In this document: positions 1-8,143 of the stretch, piece by piece
Layout: every line of letters starts with the position of its first letter
Position numbering within the stretch: position 1 is the first letter of the stretch
Assembly: GCA_963697805.1 (NCBI GenBank)
Contig: CAVOPB010000002.1
Coordinates: forward strand, 992,001-1,056,000
Direction: 5' to 3'
Length of the DNA stretch: 64,000 nucleotides
DNA from: VRUE01 sp963697805
Lineage (GTDB): Bacteria; Actinomycetota; Thermoleophilia; Solirubrobacterales; 70-9
Notes under the pieces: generated by a model
What the model was told of the DNA's origin: nothing
The model's input: the letters and a program-made list of their open reading frames with translations, nothing else
The model's database searches: none
Made by a program: the position numbers and the translations under genes

Positions 1-887
1 GGACCCCGCCGCTGGCGACGGCCCCGGCCGTCCTGCGGCTGCGTGGCCGCCAGGCGCCCGCCGACCGCGATTTCCGCGGCTGGGCGACCGACCACACCGA
101 CGCCCGGACCGCCCAGATCCTCTCCGCGGCCGCCGGCGTCTACACCTTCCATCACGACCCCGGAGAGCTCTCGGCCGAGTTCGTCTGGGGCCGCACCGTC
201 CGCACGCTGCTCAACGCGCCGCCCCCGGCGCGCTACGTGACCGGCGGCTGGAACGCCCTGGTCGAGTTGCTCGCGGGCCGTGCCCGTCAGCTCGGCGTCC
301 GGATCGAGACCGGCCACTGCCTCACCTCGCTGCCGGAGCCGCCGGTGATCGTCGCCACCGAGATCCGCCAGGCGCGCGAGCTGCTCGGCGAAGACTCGCT
401 CGAGTGGCCGAGCGGACGCACGGTCTGCCTCGATCTCGGGATCGAGCACCGCCGCGGCGACCCGTTCGTCGTCTCCGACCTCGACGACGCGGGCTGGTTC
501 GAGCGCTACAGCGCCGCCGACTCCAGCCTCGCGCCCGACGGCGAGGAGCTGATTCAGGCGCAGATGCCGATCCGCCCCGACGAGAGTCCCGACCAGGCGT
601 GCCTGCGGCTCGAGAAGCTGATCGACCTCGCGCTGCCGGATTGGCGCGAGCGCGAGACCTGGCGCCGGCGGACGGTGATGGACGGGCGCAGCGGCGCCCT
701 CGACTTCCCCGGAACCAGCTGGAGCGATCGCCCGGCGGTCGACCGCGGCGACGGCGTCTTCGTCGCCGGCGACATGATGGCCTCGCCGGGCCTGCTCTCC
801 GAGGTCGCCTGGGGGAGCGGCGTCGAGGCGGCGCGCGGTGCGGTCGAGACGCTCGCCCCGAGCCGCCCGGCGCTGCGGGCCGCCTGA
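1..887 (+). CDS. NAD(P)/FAD-dependent oxidoreductase, phytoene-desaturase-like (3' part)
   Basis: Only the last ~294 residues are in the window. The frame is open from base 3 without a stop, so the gene starts upstream. It resembles the amine-oxidase/carotenoid-desaturase flavoprotein family: a central GGWNALVELLAGRARQLGV stretch, typical of the region that precedes the second dinucleotide contact, and a C-terminal FAD-closing motif (VFVAGDMMASPGLLSE, about 30 residues from the end). The N-terminal GxGxxG fold that would settle the family lies outside. Substrate unknown; a carotenoid or a protoporphyrinogen-like compound would both fit. It is convergent with the exonuclease gene and ends just before a shared hairpin. 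Confidence 0.7.
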   Translation, partial: TPPLATAPAVLRLRGRQAPADRDFRGWATDHTDARTAQILSAAAGVYTFHHDPGELSAEFVWGRTVRTLLNAPPPARYVTGGWNALVELLAGRARQLGVRIETGHCLTSLPEPPVIVATEIRQARELLGEDSLEWPSGRTVCLDLGIEHRRGDPFVVSDLDDAGWFERYSAADSSLAPDGEELIQAQMPIRPDESPDQACLRLEKLIDLALPDWRERETWRRRTVMDGRSGALDFPGTSWSDRPAVDRGDGVFVAGDMMASPGLLSEVAWGSGVEAARGAVETLAPSRPALRAA

Positions 888-894
888 GCCCGCG

Positions 895-931
895 AGGCGC
901 TTTTCCAAACCACAGGTTCGGGAAGGCGCCT
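895..931. terminator. hairpin between convergent genes
   Basis: Inverted repeat with a 12-bp stem (895-906 with 920-931, two G-U pairs) and a 13-nt loop, placed exactly between two converging stop codons. The T-run inside the left arm would act as a U-tract only in part. Probably a bidirectional terminator. Confidence 0.5.
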
Positions 932-1790
932 AGGCGGCGAGGCTCTCGAGCCGCTCGGCGAGGCGGTTCATCCCGCGCTCGCGGGCTGCCGCCGCGGCGC
1001 CCTCCCAATCGCTCTGACGATCGGGTGGACGCTCGACGCCGGCGTCGCGGAGGGTTGCGATGTCCTTGAAGGCGAGCAATTCATCGCGGGCGTCGAGCAG
1101 GGCGCCGCGCAGCTTCGGGCGCTGCTCGCGGATCGCGTTCTCGAGCACCCCCTCGAGCGAGCCGTGGCGGCGGAGGAGGTCGGCGGCGGTCTTCTCGCCG
1201 ACGCCCTTCGCCCCAGGGATCCCGTCCGAGGGGTCGCCGCGTAAAGCGATGAAGTCGGGGACCTGCCCGGGGTCGATGCCGTAGCGCTCACGGACTCCGT
1301 CCGGGGTCACCTCTTCGGCGCCTTTGCCCCCGGTACGGACGTAGAGGACCGTCACCCGCTCGCCGGCGCACTGGTACATGTCGCGGTCGCCGGTCAGGAG
1401 CAGCGCGCGGCCGCCCGCCTCCGCCTCGAGCCGGGCGTAGGTGCCGAGCAGGTCGTCGGCCTCGAGCGATTCGCTCCTCGCCACCGTCCAGTCGAAGGCC
1501 TCGAAGAACTCGCGGCAGTCCGCCCACTGCGGCGCCAGCTCGTCGGGCACCTCGTCGCGGTCGGCGTGGTAGGCGGGGAAGAGCTCGGTCCGGTAAGAGG
1601 CGGCGTCGGGGCCGAAGCAGAGGACGACCGCGCGCGGGCTGTGGGTTTCGACCTCGCGCACGATCAGGTTGGCGGCGCCGAGCAGCGCGTTGACAGGGTT
1701 GCCGTCGGGCCCGACGATCGTTTTCGGCAGCGCGTAGAACGCGCGGAACAGCATCGAGGGGGTGTCGACCGCGAGCAGCGGGGCGCTCAT
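930..1790 (-). CDS. 5'-3' exonuclease (DNA polymerase I N-terminal domain type)
   Basis: A 286-residue stand-alone 5'-nuclease of the FEN/PolI family, expected to remove RNA primers or flaps with two bound metals. Visible marks are the N-terminal AVDTPSMLFRAFYALP (metal Asp and arch base), EADDLLGTYA and LLTGDRDMYQC (acidic metal ligands), and the helix-3-turn-helix DNA clamp GIPGAKGVGEKTAADLL near residue 190. The length fits the exonuclease domain without a polymerase part. The ATG at 1788-1790 is preceded seven bases upstream by TAGGGT, so the transcript is probably leaderless; longer in-frame starts would run through the divergent promoter. Confidence 0.88.
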   Translation of the reverse strand: MSAPLLAVDTPSMLFRAFYALPKTIVGPDGNPVNALLGAANLIVREVETHSPRAVVLCFGPDAASYRTELFPAYHADRDEVPDELAPQWADCREFFEAFDWTVARSESLEADDLLGTYARLEAEAGGRALLLTGDRDMYQCAGERVTVLYVRTGGKGAEEVTPDGVRERYGIDPGQVPDFIALRGDPSDGIPGAKGVGEKTAADLLRRHGSLEGVLENAIREQRPKLRGALLDARDELLAFKDIATLRDAGVERPPDRQSDWEGAAAAARERGMNRLAERLESLAA

Positions 1791-1797
1791 CCGAAGC

Positions 1798-1803
1798 ACC
1801 CTA
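1798..1803 (-). promoter_or_regulatory. -10 box (TAGGGT) of the exonuclease gene
   Basis: TAGGGT on the minus strand ends seven bases before the ATG; no Shine-Dalgarno sequence is present. Reads as a leaderless promoter, back to back with the next one. Confidence 0.45.
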
Positions 1804-1813
1804 GGGCCTGCGG

Positions 1814-1819
1814 TAGCGT
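1814..1819 (+). promoter_or_regulatory. -10 box (TAGCGT) of the CMD-family gene
   Basis: TAGCGT ends eight bases before the ATG at 1828. The two divergent -10 boxes lie only 10 bases apart. Confidence 0.45.
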
Positions 1820-1827
1820 CCCTCACG

Positions 1828-2391
1828 ATGGGTGGAGACCAAACTCCCCGGATCCCGCCCGGGTCGCGCCGGCAGATCGGCCTTCTCAATGCGGGCATCG
1901 CGAGGCTCCTGGGCCTTGCGACGGGTGGGCGCCCGCCGCGGATCTTCACCACGCTGGCCCGCCACCGGCGCCTGTTCCGGCGCTGGCTCTGGTTCGCGGG
2001 GTCGCTGATGCCGGGCGGCAGGCTGCCCCGTGAGGACACCGAGCTGGTGATCCTGCGGGTCGCGCACAACACCGGCTGCGGGTACGAGTGGGGCCACCAC
2101 GCGCGGATTGGGAGGCGAGCCGGTCTGAGCCCCGAGGAGATCGAGCGCGTCCGCGACGGGGCTGCGGCGCCGGGCTGGTCGGCACGCCGCTCGATGCTGC
2201 TGAGCGCCGCCGACGAGCTCCACGATGCCGGCGAGATCGGCGATCCGCTCTGGCAGCGGCTGTCGGCGGAGCTCGACGAGGTCGAGCTGATCGAGCTCTG
2301 CATGCTGGTCGGCCACTACGAGATGCTGGCGATGACCCTCAACACGCTGCGCGTCGTCCCCGAGCATCCCGCCGAACGGGCCGGCCCGTGA
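1828..2391 (+). CDS. carboxymuconolactone decarboxylase (CMD/AhpD-like) family protein
   Basis: 187 residues of the CMD/AhpD-like helical fold. The conserved block VAHNTGCGYEWGHHARIGRRAG matches the family region that carries the catalytic Glu and His of this superfamily, but the AhpD CxxC pair is missing: one Cys is followed by Gly-Tyr-Glu-Trp. It is therefore more like the gamma-carboxymuconolactone-decarboxylase-type actinobacterial paralogues of unknown substrate than a peroxidase reductase. Start chosen at 1828 because a TAGCGT hexamer lies eight bases upstream. Its stop overlaps the GTG of the following SDR gene (GTGA), so the two are co-translated and may act on the same small molecule. 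Confidence 0.75.
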   Translation: MGGDQTPRIPPGSRRQIGLLNAGIARLLGLATGGRPPRIFTTLARHRRLFRRWLWFAGSLMPGGRLPREDTELVILRVAHNTGCGYEWGHHARIGRRAGLSPEEIERVRDGAAAPGWSARRSMLLSAADELHDAGEIGDPLWQRLSAELDEVELIELCMLVGHYEMLAMTLNTLRVVPEHPAERAGP

Positions 2392-3224
2392 AGGATCTCC
2401 GCGACAAGCGCTGTCTGATCACCGGCGCCGCCAGCGGCATCGGCCTCGCGACCGCGCTGGCCGTGGCGGCGCGGGGGGCGGAGCTCCACCTGACCGACAT
2501 CCAGCCGCTCGGCGACGTCGTCGCCGCGGTCGAGCGAGCGGGCGGGGGGGTCGGGTCCGCGAAGGTGGCCGACATCGCCGACCACGATGCGGTCGTCGCC
2601 CTCGCCGGGGAGGTCCACCGGGAGCACCACAGCATGGACGTGGTGATGAACATCGCCGGCGTCTCCACCTGGGGCGCGATCGAGCGCCTCCGCCACAGCG
2701 ACTGGCAGAAGATGATCGACGTCAACCTGATGGGGCCGATCAGCGTCCTCGAGTGCTTCGTGCCGCCGATGATCGAGGCGGGCCGGGGCGGGCACGTCGT
2801 CAACGTCTCCTCCGCCGCCGGTCTCTTCGGCCTTCCCTGGCACGCCGCCTACAGCGCAAGCAAGTTCGGCCTGCGCGGCGTCTCGGAGGTGCTGCGCTTC
2901 GACCTGCGCCGGCACGGGATCGGGGTCAGCCTGGTCTGCCCGGGCGCGGTTCGGACGCCGCTGGTCGACTCGGTCGAGATCGTCGGTGTCGACCGCTCCG
3001 ACCCACGGATCCGGAAGGCGATCGCGCAGTTCGAGCGGCATGCAGTCAGCCCGGAGCGGGTCGCCGAGATGATCGTCGAGGGCATCGAGAAGGACCGCTA
3101 CATGGTCTTCACCTCGGCCGACATCAGGATCGGCTACTGGGTCCAGCGCAAGTTCGCGCTCCCCTACGAGGCGACGATGCGGCTGTTGAACGACCGCATG
3201 GTCGCCCTCGCCGAGAAGCGCTAG
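2388..3224 (+). CDS. short-chain dehydrogenase/reductase (SDR)
   Basis: 278-residue classical SDR. It has the Rossmann motif TGAASGIG (residues 12-19), NIAG near residue 88, the catalytic Ser in NVSSAAG and the catalytic YSASK (about 155-159), plus the PGAV cofactor/substrate loop. An extension of ~60 residues beyond the catalytic core resembles SDR proteins of lipid or sterol-like metabolism in actinobacteria, but the substrate cannot be read. The GTG at 2388 overlaps the upstream TGA by two bases, and the N-terminal MKDLRDKRCLITG begins a complete Rossmann fold, so this start is secure. Confidence 0.82.
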   Translation: MKDLRDKRCLITGAASGIGLATALAVAARGAELHLTDIQPLGDVVAAVERAGGGVGSAKVADIADHDAVVALAGEVHREHHSMDVVMNIAGVSTWGAIERLRHSDWQKMIDVNLMGPISVLECFVPPMIEAGRGGHVVNVSSAAGLFGLPWHAAYSASKFGLRGVSEVLRFDLRRHGIGVSLVCPGAVRTPLVDSVEIVGVDRSDPRIRKAIAQFERHAVSPERVAEMIVEGIEKDRYMVFTSADIRIGYWVQRKFALPYEATMRLLNDRMVALAEKR

Positions 3225-3262
3225 GGCCGCGCGGAGGGGTCGGGCACCGCGGTCCTCTAGGT

Positions 3263-4048
3263 TTGAATGTTCTGAGCGAGCCCGCCCTCGACATCGAGAA
3301 TCTCGTCAAGCGCTACCCGACCGGGGTCGAGGCGCTGCGCTCGGTGTCGCTGCAGATCCAGCCCGGGGAGTTCTTCGGCCTGCTCGGCCCGAACGGGGCC
3401 GGGAAGTCGACCCTGATCCACTGCACGACCGGCCTTGCTCAGGTCACCTCGGGCTCGATCCGGACCTTCGGCCATGACGCGATCAGCGACTACGAGGCCT
3501 CGCGCCAGTCGGTCGGCCTCGCCCCCCAGGAGCCGAACATCGACTGGTTCCTGACCGTCGAGGAGACGCTCGACTACCACGCCGGCTATTTCGGGGTGCC
3601 GAAGCGGGAGCGGCGCGAGCGGGCGAAGGAACTGCTCGAGACCTTCTCGCTGACCGAGAAGCGCGACGAGCGGACGCGGACCCTCTCGGGCGGGATGAAG
3701 CGGCGCCTGATCCTGGCGCGGGCGATGATGCACCGCCCGCGGTTGCTGATCCTCGACGAGCCGACCGCCGGCGTCGACGTCGAGCTGCGGCTCGAGCTCT
3801 GGCACTACGTGCAGCGGATCAATCAGGAGGGGACGACGATCCTGCTGACGACCCACTACATCGAGGAGGCCGAGCAGCTTTGCGACAAGATCGCCTTCAT
3901 CAACCACGGCGAGATCGTCGCCGAGGGGACGAGCGAGGATCTGGCCTCGAGCTTCGACGTCGTCAACCTCGAGGACGCCTACCTGGCGCTGGTCGGCCGC
4001 AAGGAGCTCTCGCGCTCCCACATCGATCTCGACGAGGTGGAGGCATGA
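3263..4048 (+). CDS. ABC transporter ATP-binding protein (ABC-2 exporter type)
   Basis: 261-residue ATPase with Walker A GPNGAGKST (42-50), a Q-loop in LAPQEPNID, the signature LSGGMKRRL (~144), Walker B LLILDEPTAGVD and the H-loop in LLTTHYIEEAEQL. This is the DrrA/NodI-like exporter subfamily. It pairs with the permease that overlaps it by ATGA at 4045-4048. The first in-frame canonical start is TTG at 3263, but this overlaps a TAGGTT hexamer (3258-3263); if that is the -10 box, initiation could be at CTG 3272. No ATG or GTG lies in frame before the first beta strand. Substrate unknown. Confidence 0.85.
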   Translation: MNVLSEPALDIENLVKRYPTGVEALRSVSLQIQPGEFFGLLGPNGAGKSTLIHCTTGLAQVTSGSIRTFGHDAISDYEASRQSVGLAPQEPNIDWFLTVEETLDYHAGYFGVPKRERRERAKELLETFSLTEKRDERTRTLSGGMKRRLILARAMMHRPRLLILDEPTAGVDVELRLELWHYVQRINQEGTTILLTTHYIEEAEQLCDKIAFINHGEIVAEGTSEDLASSFDVVNLEDAYLALVGRKELSRSHIDLDEVEA

Positions 4049-4815
4049 GCGCCAGCGCGAGGATCCGCTTCTACACGCTGTGGCGGCGCGAGGTCAACCG
4101 CTTCATGAAGATCAAGAAACAGACGCTCGGGGCGCCGCTGCTCGAAACCTTCCTCTACATCTCGGTCTTCGGCGCCGCCCTCGGGACCCGGATCGACAAG
4201 CTGCACGGGATCGACTACGTGGTGTTCGTGATCCCGGGCCTGATCATGATGTCGTTCTCGATCAACGCCTTCACCAACAACTCGTCCTCGATCCTCCAGC
4301 AGAAATTCCAGGGCGCGATCCAGGACCAGCTCTCCTCGCCGGCATCGCCGATGGAGCTCCTCCTCGCCTTCTCCTTCGGCGGCTTCATGCGCGGACTGAT
4401 CGTCGCCACGCTGACCTTCATCGCCGCCTCGTTCCTCGTCGACCTTCCCGTCGACCACATCCTGGTCCTGCTCCCGTCGCTGTTCCTGGTCGGGTTCTTC
4501 TTCTCCCAGCTCGGGGTCCTGATCGGCGTCCGCGCCGAACAGTTCGACGACGTCGCCTTCGCCCAGACCTTCGTCCTGCAGCCGCTGATCTTCCTCGGCG
4601 GCGTCTTCTACTCGGCGGCGCTGCTGCCGCAGCCGTTCGAGACCCTGACCCACTTCAACCCGATCTACTACATGATCAACCTCATCCGCTACGGCTTCCT
4701 CGGTTTCACCGAAGTCAGCGTCGCGCTCTCGCTCCTCGCCCTGGCCGCGGCGACCGGGGCGCTGTTCATGGTCAATCTGCGCCTGTTCTCGAGCGGCTAC
4801 CGCCTCCGCGCGTAG
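4045..4815 (+). CDS. ABC-2 type transporter permease
   Basis: 256-residue integral membrane protein with about six hydrophobic segments. The first follows the cytoplasmic N-terminus (LLETFLYISVFGAALG); the last ends shortly before the C-terminus. The PIYYMINLIRYGFLG block near the end matches the conserved loop of ABC-2 permeases. With the overlapping ATPase gene it should form a homodimeric exporter (2+2) for a drug, lipid or polysaccharide. The ATGA overlap points to translational coupling. No third subunit is present. Confidence 0.85.
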   Translation: MSASARIRFYTLWRREVNRFMKIKKQTLGAPLLETFLYISVFGAALGTRIDKLHGIDYVVFVIPGLIMMSFSINAFTNNSSSILQQKFQGAIQDQLSSPASPMELLLAFSFGGFMRGLIVATLTFIAASFLVDLPVDHILVLLPSLFLVGFFFSQLGVLIGVRAEQFDDVAFAQTFVLQPLIFLGGVFYSAALLPQPFETLTHFNPIYYMINLIRYGFLGFTEVSVALSLLALAAATGALFMVNLRLFSSGYRLRA

Positions 4816-4897
4816 GGACGTGTCGATCCGGCCGGTTCCCGTTCGTCGTTAGGGTGAAGGCGGCCATTCGGAGCCGCCGCGACAAAGGAGGCAGCCG
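4816..4897. other. intergenic gap before the DGPF/ECF42 pair
   Basis: 82 bases with no gene. It ends with a near-perfect Shine-Dalgarno sequence (AAAGGAGG, 4884-4891) seven bases before the ATG of the DGPF gene. No clear hairpin terminator is seen after the permease. Confidence 0.4.
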
Positions 4898-5308
4898 ATG
4901 CAGTACATGCTCTTGCTGATTGGTGAGGAGCCCAATTGGGAGGACGTCTCACCGGACGAGATGCAGGCGACCATCGACCTGATGGACCGCTACAACCAGG
5001 AGCTGAAAGACGCCGGCGCCTGGGTGACCGGCGGCGGCCTGCGCGAGCGGGCGACGGCGAGCGTGGTCCGGTTTCCGCTCGGCGAGGACGGCGAGGCGAC
5101 AATCACCGACGGCCCGTTCGCCGAGACCAAGGAGCAGCTCATGGGCTTCTGGATCATCGAGGCCGCGAACCTCGACGAGGCGCTCGCCTGGACGAAGAAA
5201 GCGCCGCTGCAGGGCATCGCGGTCGAAGTCAGGCCGCTGGTCGAGGAGGCGGGTGAGGACGACATCTCCGGCGAGACGCTCCTCGAACGGGTACAGGCAA
5301 AGCAGTAG
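4898..5308 (+). CDS. YCII-related DGPF-domain protein
   Basis: 136 residues with the dimeric alpha/beta-barrel YCII fold. The eponymous motif DGPFAETKE sits at residues 71-79 and the N-terminal MQYMLLLIG is typical. Such proteins are encoded next to ECF42 sigma factors, as here: the sigma gene begins nine bases downstream. Their biochemical role is unknown; they are thought to be co-regulated targets rather than anti-sigma factors. Strong Shine-Dalgarno AAAGGAGG. The C-terminal tail (VEEAGEDDISGETLLERVQ) extends beyond the usual domain. Confidence 0.88.
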   Translation: MQYMLLLIGEEPNWEDVSPDEMQATIDLMDRYNQELKDAGAWVTGGGLRERATASVVRFPLGEDGEATITDGPFAETKEQLMGFWIIEAANLDEALAWTKKAPLQGIAVEVRPLVEEAGEDDISGETLLERVQAKQ

Positions 5309-5317
5309 GCCTGCCGC

Positions 5318-6586
5318 TTGGGCCCGGAGCACCGCGACAGCGTCGTCGACCGCACGTTCCGGCACGAGTCGGGCCGGGCGGTGGCGACGCTGATCCGCGT
5401 CCTCGGCGACTTCGACGCCGCCGAAGAGGCGGTGCAGGAGGCGTTCGTCGTCGCGCTGGAGCGCTGGCCGCGCGACGGGGTGCCATCCAACCCGGGTGCC
5501 TGGATCACCCAGGTCGCCCGCAACCGCGCGATCGACCGCCTCCGGCGCGAGCGCAACCTCCGCGAGAAGACCGAGATCCTCCAGGGCCTCGAGGGGCTGC
5601 GCCCGCCCGAGGTCGGGCCGGCGGAGAGAGTCGCCGCGTCCGGCGAGATCGAGGACGACCGCCTGCGGCTGATCTTCACCTGCTGTCATCCCGCGCTCGC
5701 GATCGAGGCCCGGGTGGGGTTGACGCTGCGGACCCTGGGCGGGCTCGGGACCGGCGAGATCGCCCGCGCGTTCCTCGTCGCCGAGAGCACCATGGCCCAG
5801 CGGCTGGTCCGCGCCAAACGCAAGATCGCGAAGGCCGGCATCCCCTACGAGGTGCCGGATGCGGAGCGGATGCCCGAGCGGCTGCCGGGCGTCCTCGCGA
5901 CCCTCTACCTGATCTTCAACGAGGGCTACCTCGCCTCCGACTCCGACTCGCTCCTCCGCACCGAGCTGAGCGCCGAGGCGATCCGGCTGACCCGGGCCCT
6001 GGTCGGGATGCTGCCGCACGAGCCCGAGGCGCAGGGGCTGTTGGCCCTGATGCTGCTGACCGACGCGAGGCGCCCTGCGCGCGTCGACGCCGGTGGCGAG
6101 GCGGTGCCGCTCGACGAGCAGGACCGTCGGCTCTGGGATGCGGGGCGGATCGCCGAGGGGCTGGCGCTCTCCGAGGCGGCGGCGGCACACGGGCCGATCG
6201 GCCCCTACACGATCCAGGCCCGAATCGCCGCCACCCACGCCGAGGCCGACACCGCCGAGGACACCGACTGGCCGCGGATCGTCCGCCTCTACGAATGGCT
6301 CGGGCGCGTCGCCCCGAGCCCGGTGGTCGAGCTCAATCGGGCGGCGGCGGTCGCGATGAGCGAGGGCCCGGGGCGGGGCCTCGAGCTGATCGAGGAGATC
6401 GAGGGCCTGGACGGATACCAGCAGCTCCATTCCGCCCGCGGCGAGCTGCTGGCGCGGCTTGGGCGCGATCAGGAGGCGTCCTCGGCCTACGGCCGGGCGA
6501 TCGAGCTGACCTCGAACAAGGTCGAGCGGCGCTACCTCGAACGGCGGCTGGCAGAGGTGCGGGCTGCGGAGGCCGCCCACCCCTAA
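5318..6586 (+). CDS. ECF42-type RNA polymerase sigma factor
   Basis: 422 residues, more than twice a normal ECF sigma factor. Region 2 lies at about 10-80 (FDAAEEAVQEAFVVALERWP) and region 4 at about 120-180 with its helix-turn-helix (GTGEIARAFLVAESTMAQRL). A long helical, TPR-like C-terminal extension starts with the family hallmark YLIFNEGY at ~197 and contains LNRAAAVAMSEGP. In the ECF42 group this extension, not an anti-sigma factor, is thought to control activity, and the partner gene encodes a DGPF protein, as here. Start is TTG at 5318, nine bases after the preceding stop; a shorter start would cut region 2. Confidence 0.9.
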   Translation: MGPEHRDSVVDRTFRHESGRAVATLIRVLGDFDAAEEAVQEAFVVALERWPRDGVPSNPGAWITQVARNRAIDRLRRERNLREKTEILQGLEGLRPPEVGPAERVAASGEIEDDRLRLIFTCCHPALAIEARVGLTLRTLGGLGTGEIARAFLVAESTMAQRLVRAKRKIAKAGIPYEVPDAERMPERLPGVLATLYLIFNEGYLASDSDSLLRTELSAEAIRLTRALVGMLPHEPEAQGLLALMLLTDARRPARVDAGGEAVPLDEQDRRLWDAGRIAEGLALSEAAAAHGPIGPYTIQARIAATHAEADTAEDTDWPRIVRLYEWLGRVAPSPVVELNRAAAVAMSEGPGRGLELIEEIEGLDGYQQLHSARGELLARLGRDQEASSAYGRAIELTSNKVERRYLERRLAEVRAAEAAHP

Positions 6587-6625
6587 TAATCAATATTTGC
6601 GCAGTGATCCGGCGGGGTCTGGTCC

Positions 6626-6631
6626 TATCCT
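6626..6631 (+). promoter_or_regulatory. -10 box (TATCCT), leaderless
   Basis: TATCCT ends six bases before the ATG at 6638 in an AT-rich 50-base gap after the sigma gene. No Shine-Dalgarno sequence is present. Confidence 0.4.
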
Positions 6632-6637
6632 CAGCGG

Positions 6638-7807
6638 ATGCCCGGGAGACGAGCATTGGTGCGCTCGGCGGTCGCGGCCATGGTCGCCGCGGCTGCGTTG
6701 CTCGCGCTTGCCGCTCCGGCGGGGGCGTTCATCTATTGGGGAAACTTCGCTCAGGAAACCATCGGCCGCGCCGAGAACGACGGCAGTGGCGCAAATCTCG
6801 CCTTCATCACCGGCGCGGGGGCCGCGCAATCGGTCGCCGTCGACGGCGGCCACATCTACTGGACCAATGAAACAGGCGGCACGATCGGGCGGGCCAATAT
6901 CGACGGCACCGGGATGGACCCGAACTTCATCACGGAAATCAAAGGCCCGAACGGAGTAGCGGTGACAACGACGTCGATCTACTGGTCGGCGATCTCCGGC
7001 GGCACGATCGGGCGGGCGAAACTCGACGGGACGAGCCCGCAGCGGAAACTCATCTCGGGCCTGGCGGTTCCCTGTGGGGTCGCAGTCGACGCCGGACACG
7101 TGTACTGGGGCGAAGGCTCCACGGGCTCCCCCGCCTACATCGGGCGCGCCGGCCTCGACGGTTCCGACGTCAAAGCCCAATTCATCGAAATCCCAGGCAC
7201 GAGCGTGCCCTGCGGGGTCGCGGTCGACTCGGCGAACGTCTTCTGGAGTGAGCCCGGCTTCTTCTTCCTGACCGGAACACGCCTCGGGCGCGCCAACAAG
7301 AACACCGGCTCCGGCGCCGACCCGAACTTCATCGGCGACGCCTCGGGGCCATGCGGCGTCGCCCGGGACGGGGCCCGCCTGTACTGGGTGAATGCGGGCA
7401 ACGGGACGATCGCCCGCGCCAACTCCGACGGCACCGCCGTCGAAGAGAGTTTCATCACCGGCGTCGGAGGGATTGAAGAGGCCTGCGGCATCGCTGTCGA
7501 CGGGCTGAGCTCGCCGCCGGCACCTCCGGCAGGCCCCCCGGCGCCAGACACCAGGGCCCCGGTGGCGAAGATCTCGAAGGGCCCAGGCAAGAAGCTCGGC
7601 CAGGGGATCGCCAGGTTCAGCTTCGGCTCCGACGAGAGGGGATCGATCTTCAGCTGCAAGCTCGACCGTAAGAAGCCGGCGAGGTGCAGGTCGCCGAAGG
7701 CCTACCGGGGCCTGAAGCCCGGCCGCCACACCTTCAAGGTCTGGGCGACGGACGCGGCCGGGAACAAATCGAAGCCCGCGAAGCGGAGCTTCCGGGTCCC
7801 CGGCTAG
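6638..7807 (+). CDS. secreted YWTD-like beta-propeller protein
   Basis: 389 residues. A signal peptide ends near residue 30 (LLALAAPAGA before FIYWG). Then come about six blade repeats of roughly 40-45 residues, each with a GVAVD..xIYW and GTIGRAxxDGT pattern, as in LDL-receptor class B (YWTD) propellers. A proline-rich hinge (residues ~290-305) leads to a ~70-residue C-terminal domain with a Cys pair (FSCKLDRKKPARCRSPKAY) and an AGNKS motif. The same kind of C-terminal domain recurs in the protein at 12851. Probably extracellular or wall-associated; ligand unknown. Confidence 0.75.
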   Translation: MPGRRALVRSAVAAMVAAAALLALAAPAGAFIYWGNFAQETIGRAENDGSGANLAFITGAGAAQSVAVDGGHIYWTNETGGTIGRANIDGTGMDPNFITEIKGPNGVAVTTTSIYWSAISGGTIGRAKLDGTSPQRKLISGLAVPCGVAVDAGHVYWGEGSTGSPAYIGRAGLDGSDVKAQFIEIPGTSVPCGVAVDSANVFWSEPGFFFLTGTRLGRANKNTGSGADPNFIGDASGPCGVARDGARLYWVNAGNGTIARANSDGTAVEESFITGVGGIEEACGIAVDGLSSPPAPPAGPPAPDTRAPVAKISKGPGKKLGQGIARFSFGSDERGSIFSCKLDRKKPARCRSPKAYRGLKPGRHTFKVWATDAAGNKSKPAKRSFRVPG

Positions 7808-8142
7808 CCCGGGCCGAGACAGTCGCTGACCCAGGCCAGGTAGCCGGCGCTGCCGGCGACGATCGGCATCGCGATCACCTCGGGCTCGTCATAGGAGTGG
7901 TTCTCGCGGATCGCCGCCTCGACCTCGTCGTAGAGGCGGGCCTCGGTCTTGGCCAGGCACTGCCACTCGCGTGCCTGCTCGAGCTTGCCCTGCCAGCGAT
8001 AGCGGCTGAGGATCGGGCCCCCGACCTGGACGCAGGCGGCCAGGCGGCCGTCGAGCAGTTCGGCGGCGATCCGCTCGGCCTCCTCCTCGGAGGAGGCCAT
8101 GGTCATGACCTGGATGTGCTCGGTCCGGCCTCGGTCCGCCAT
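7804..8142 (-). CDS. cutA: divalent-cation tolerance protein CutA
   Basis: 112-residue CutA1 family protein, a trimeric ferredoxin-like fold related to PII. Typical features are the N-terminal TMASSEEEAERIAAELLDGRLAACVQV, here visible as an ATPG-family start region, the internal SRYRWQGKLEQAREWQCLAKT, and the HSYDEPEVIAMPI block. Role in copper tolerance is traditional but unproved. It is the last gene of a glnK-amt-cutA operon, one base after the amt stop... its own stop overlaps the converging propeller stop by four bases (7804-7807). Confidence 0.9.
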   Translation of the reverse strand: MADRGRTEHIQVMTMASSEEEAERIAAELLDGRLAACVQVGGPILSRYRWQGKLEQAREWQCLAKTEARLYDEVEAAIRENHSYDEPEVIAMPIVAGSAGYLAWVSDCLGPG

Positions 8143-8143
8143 C

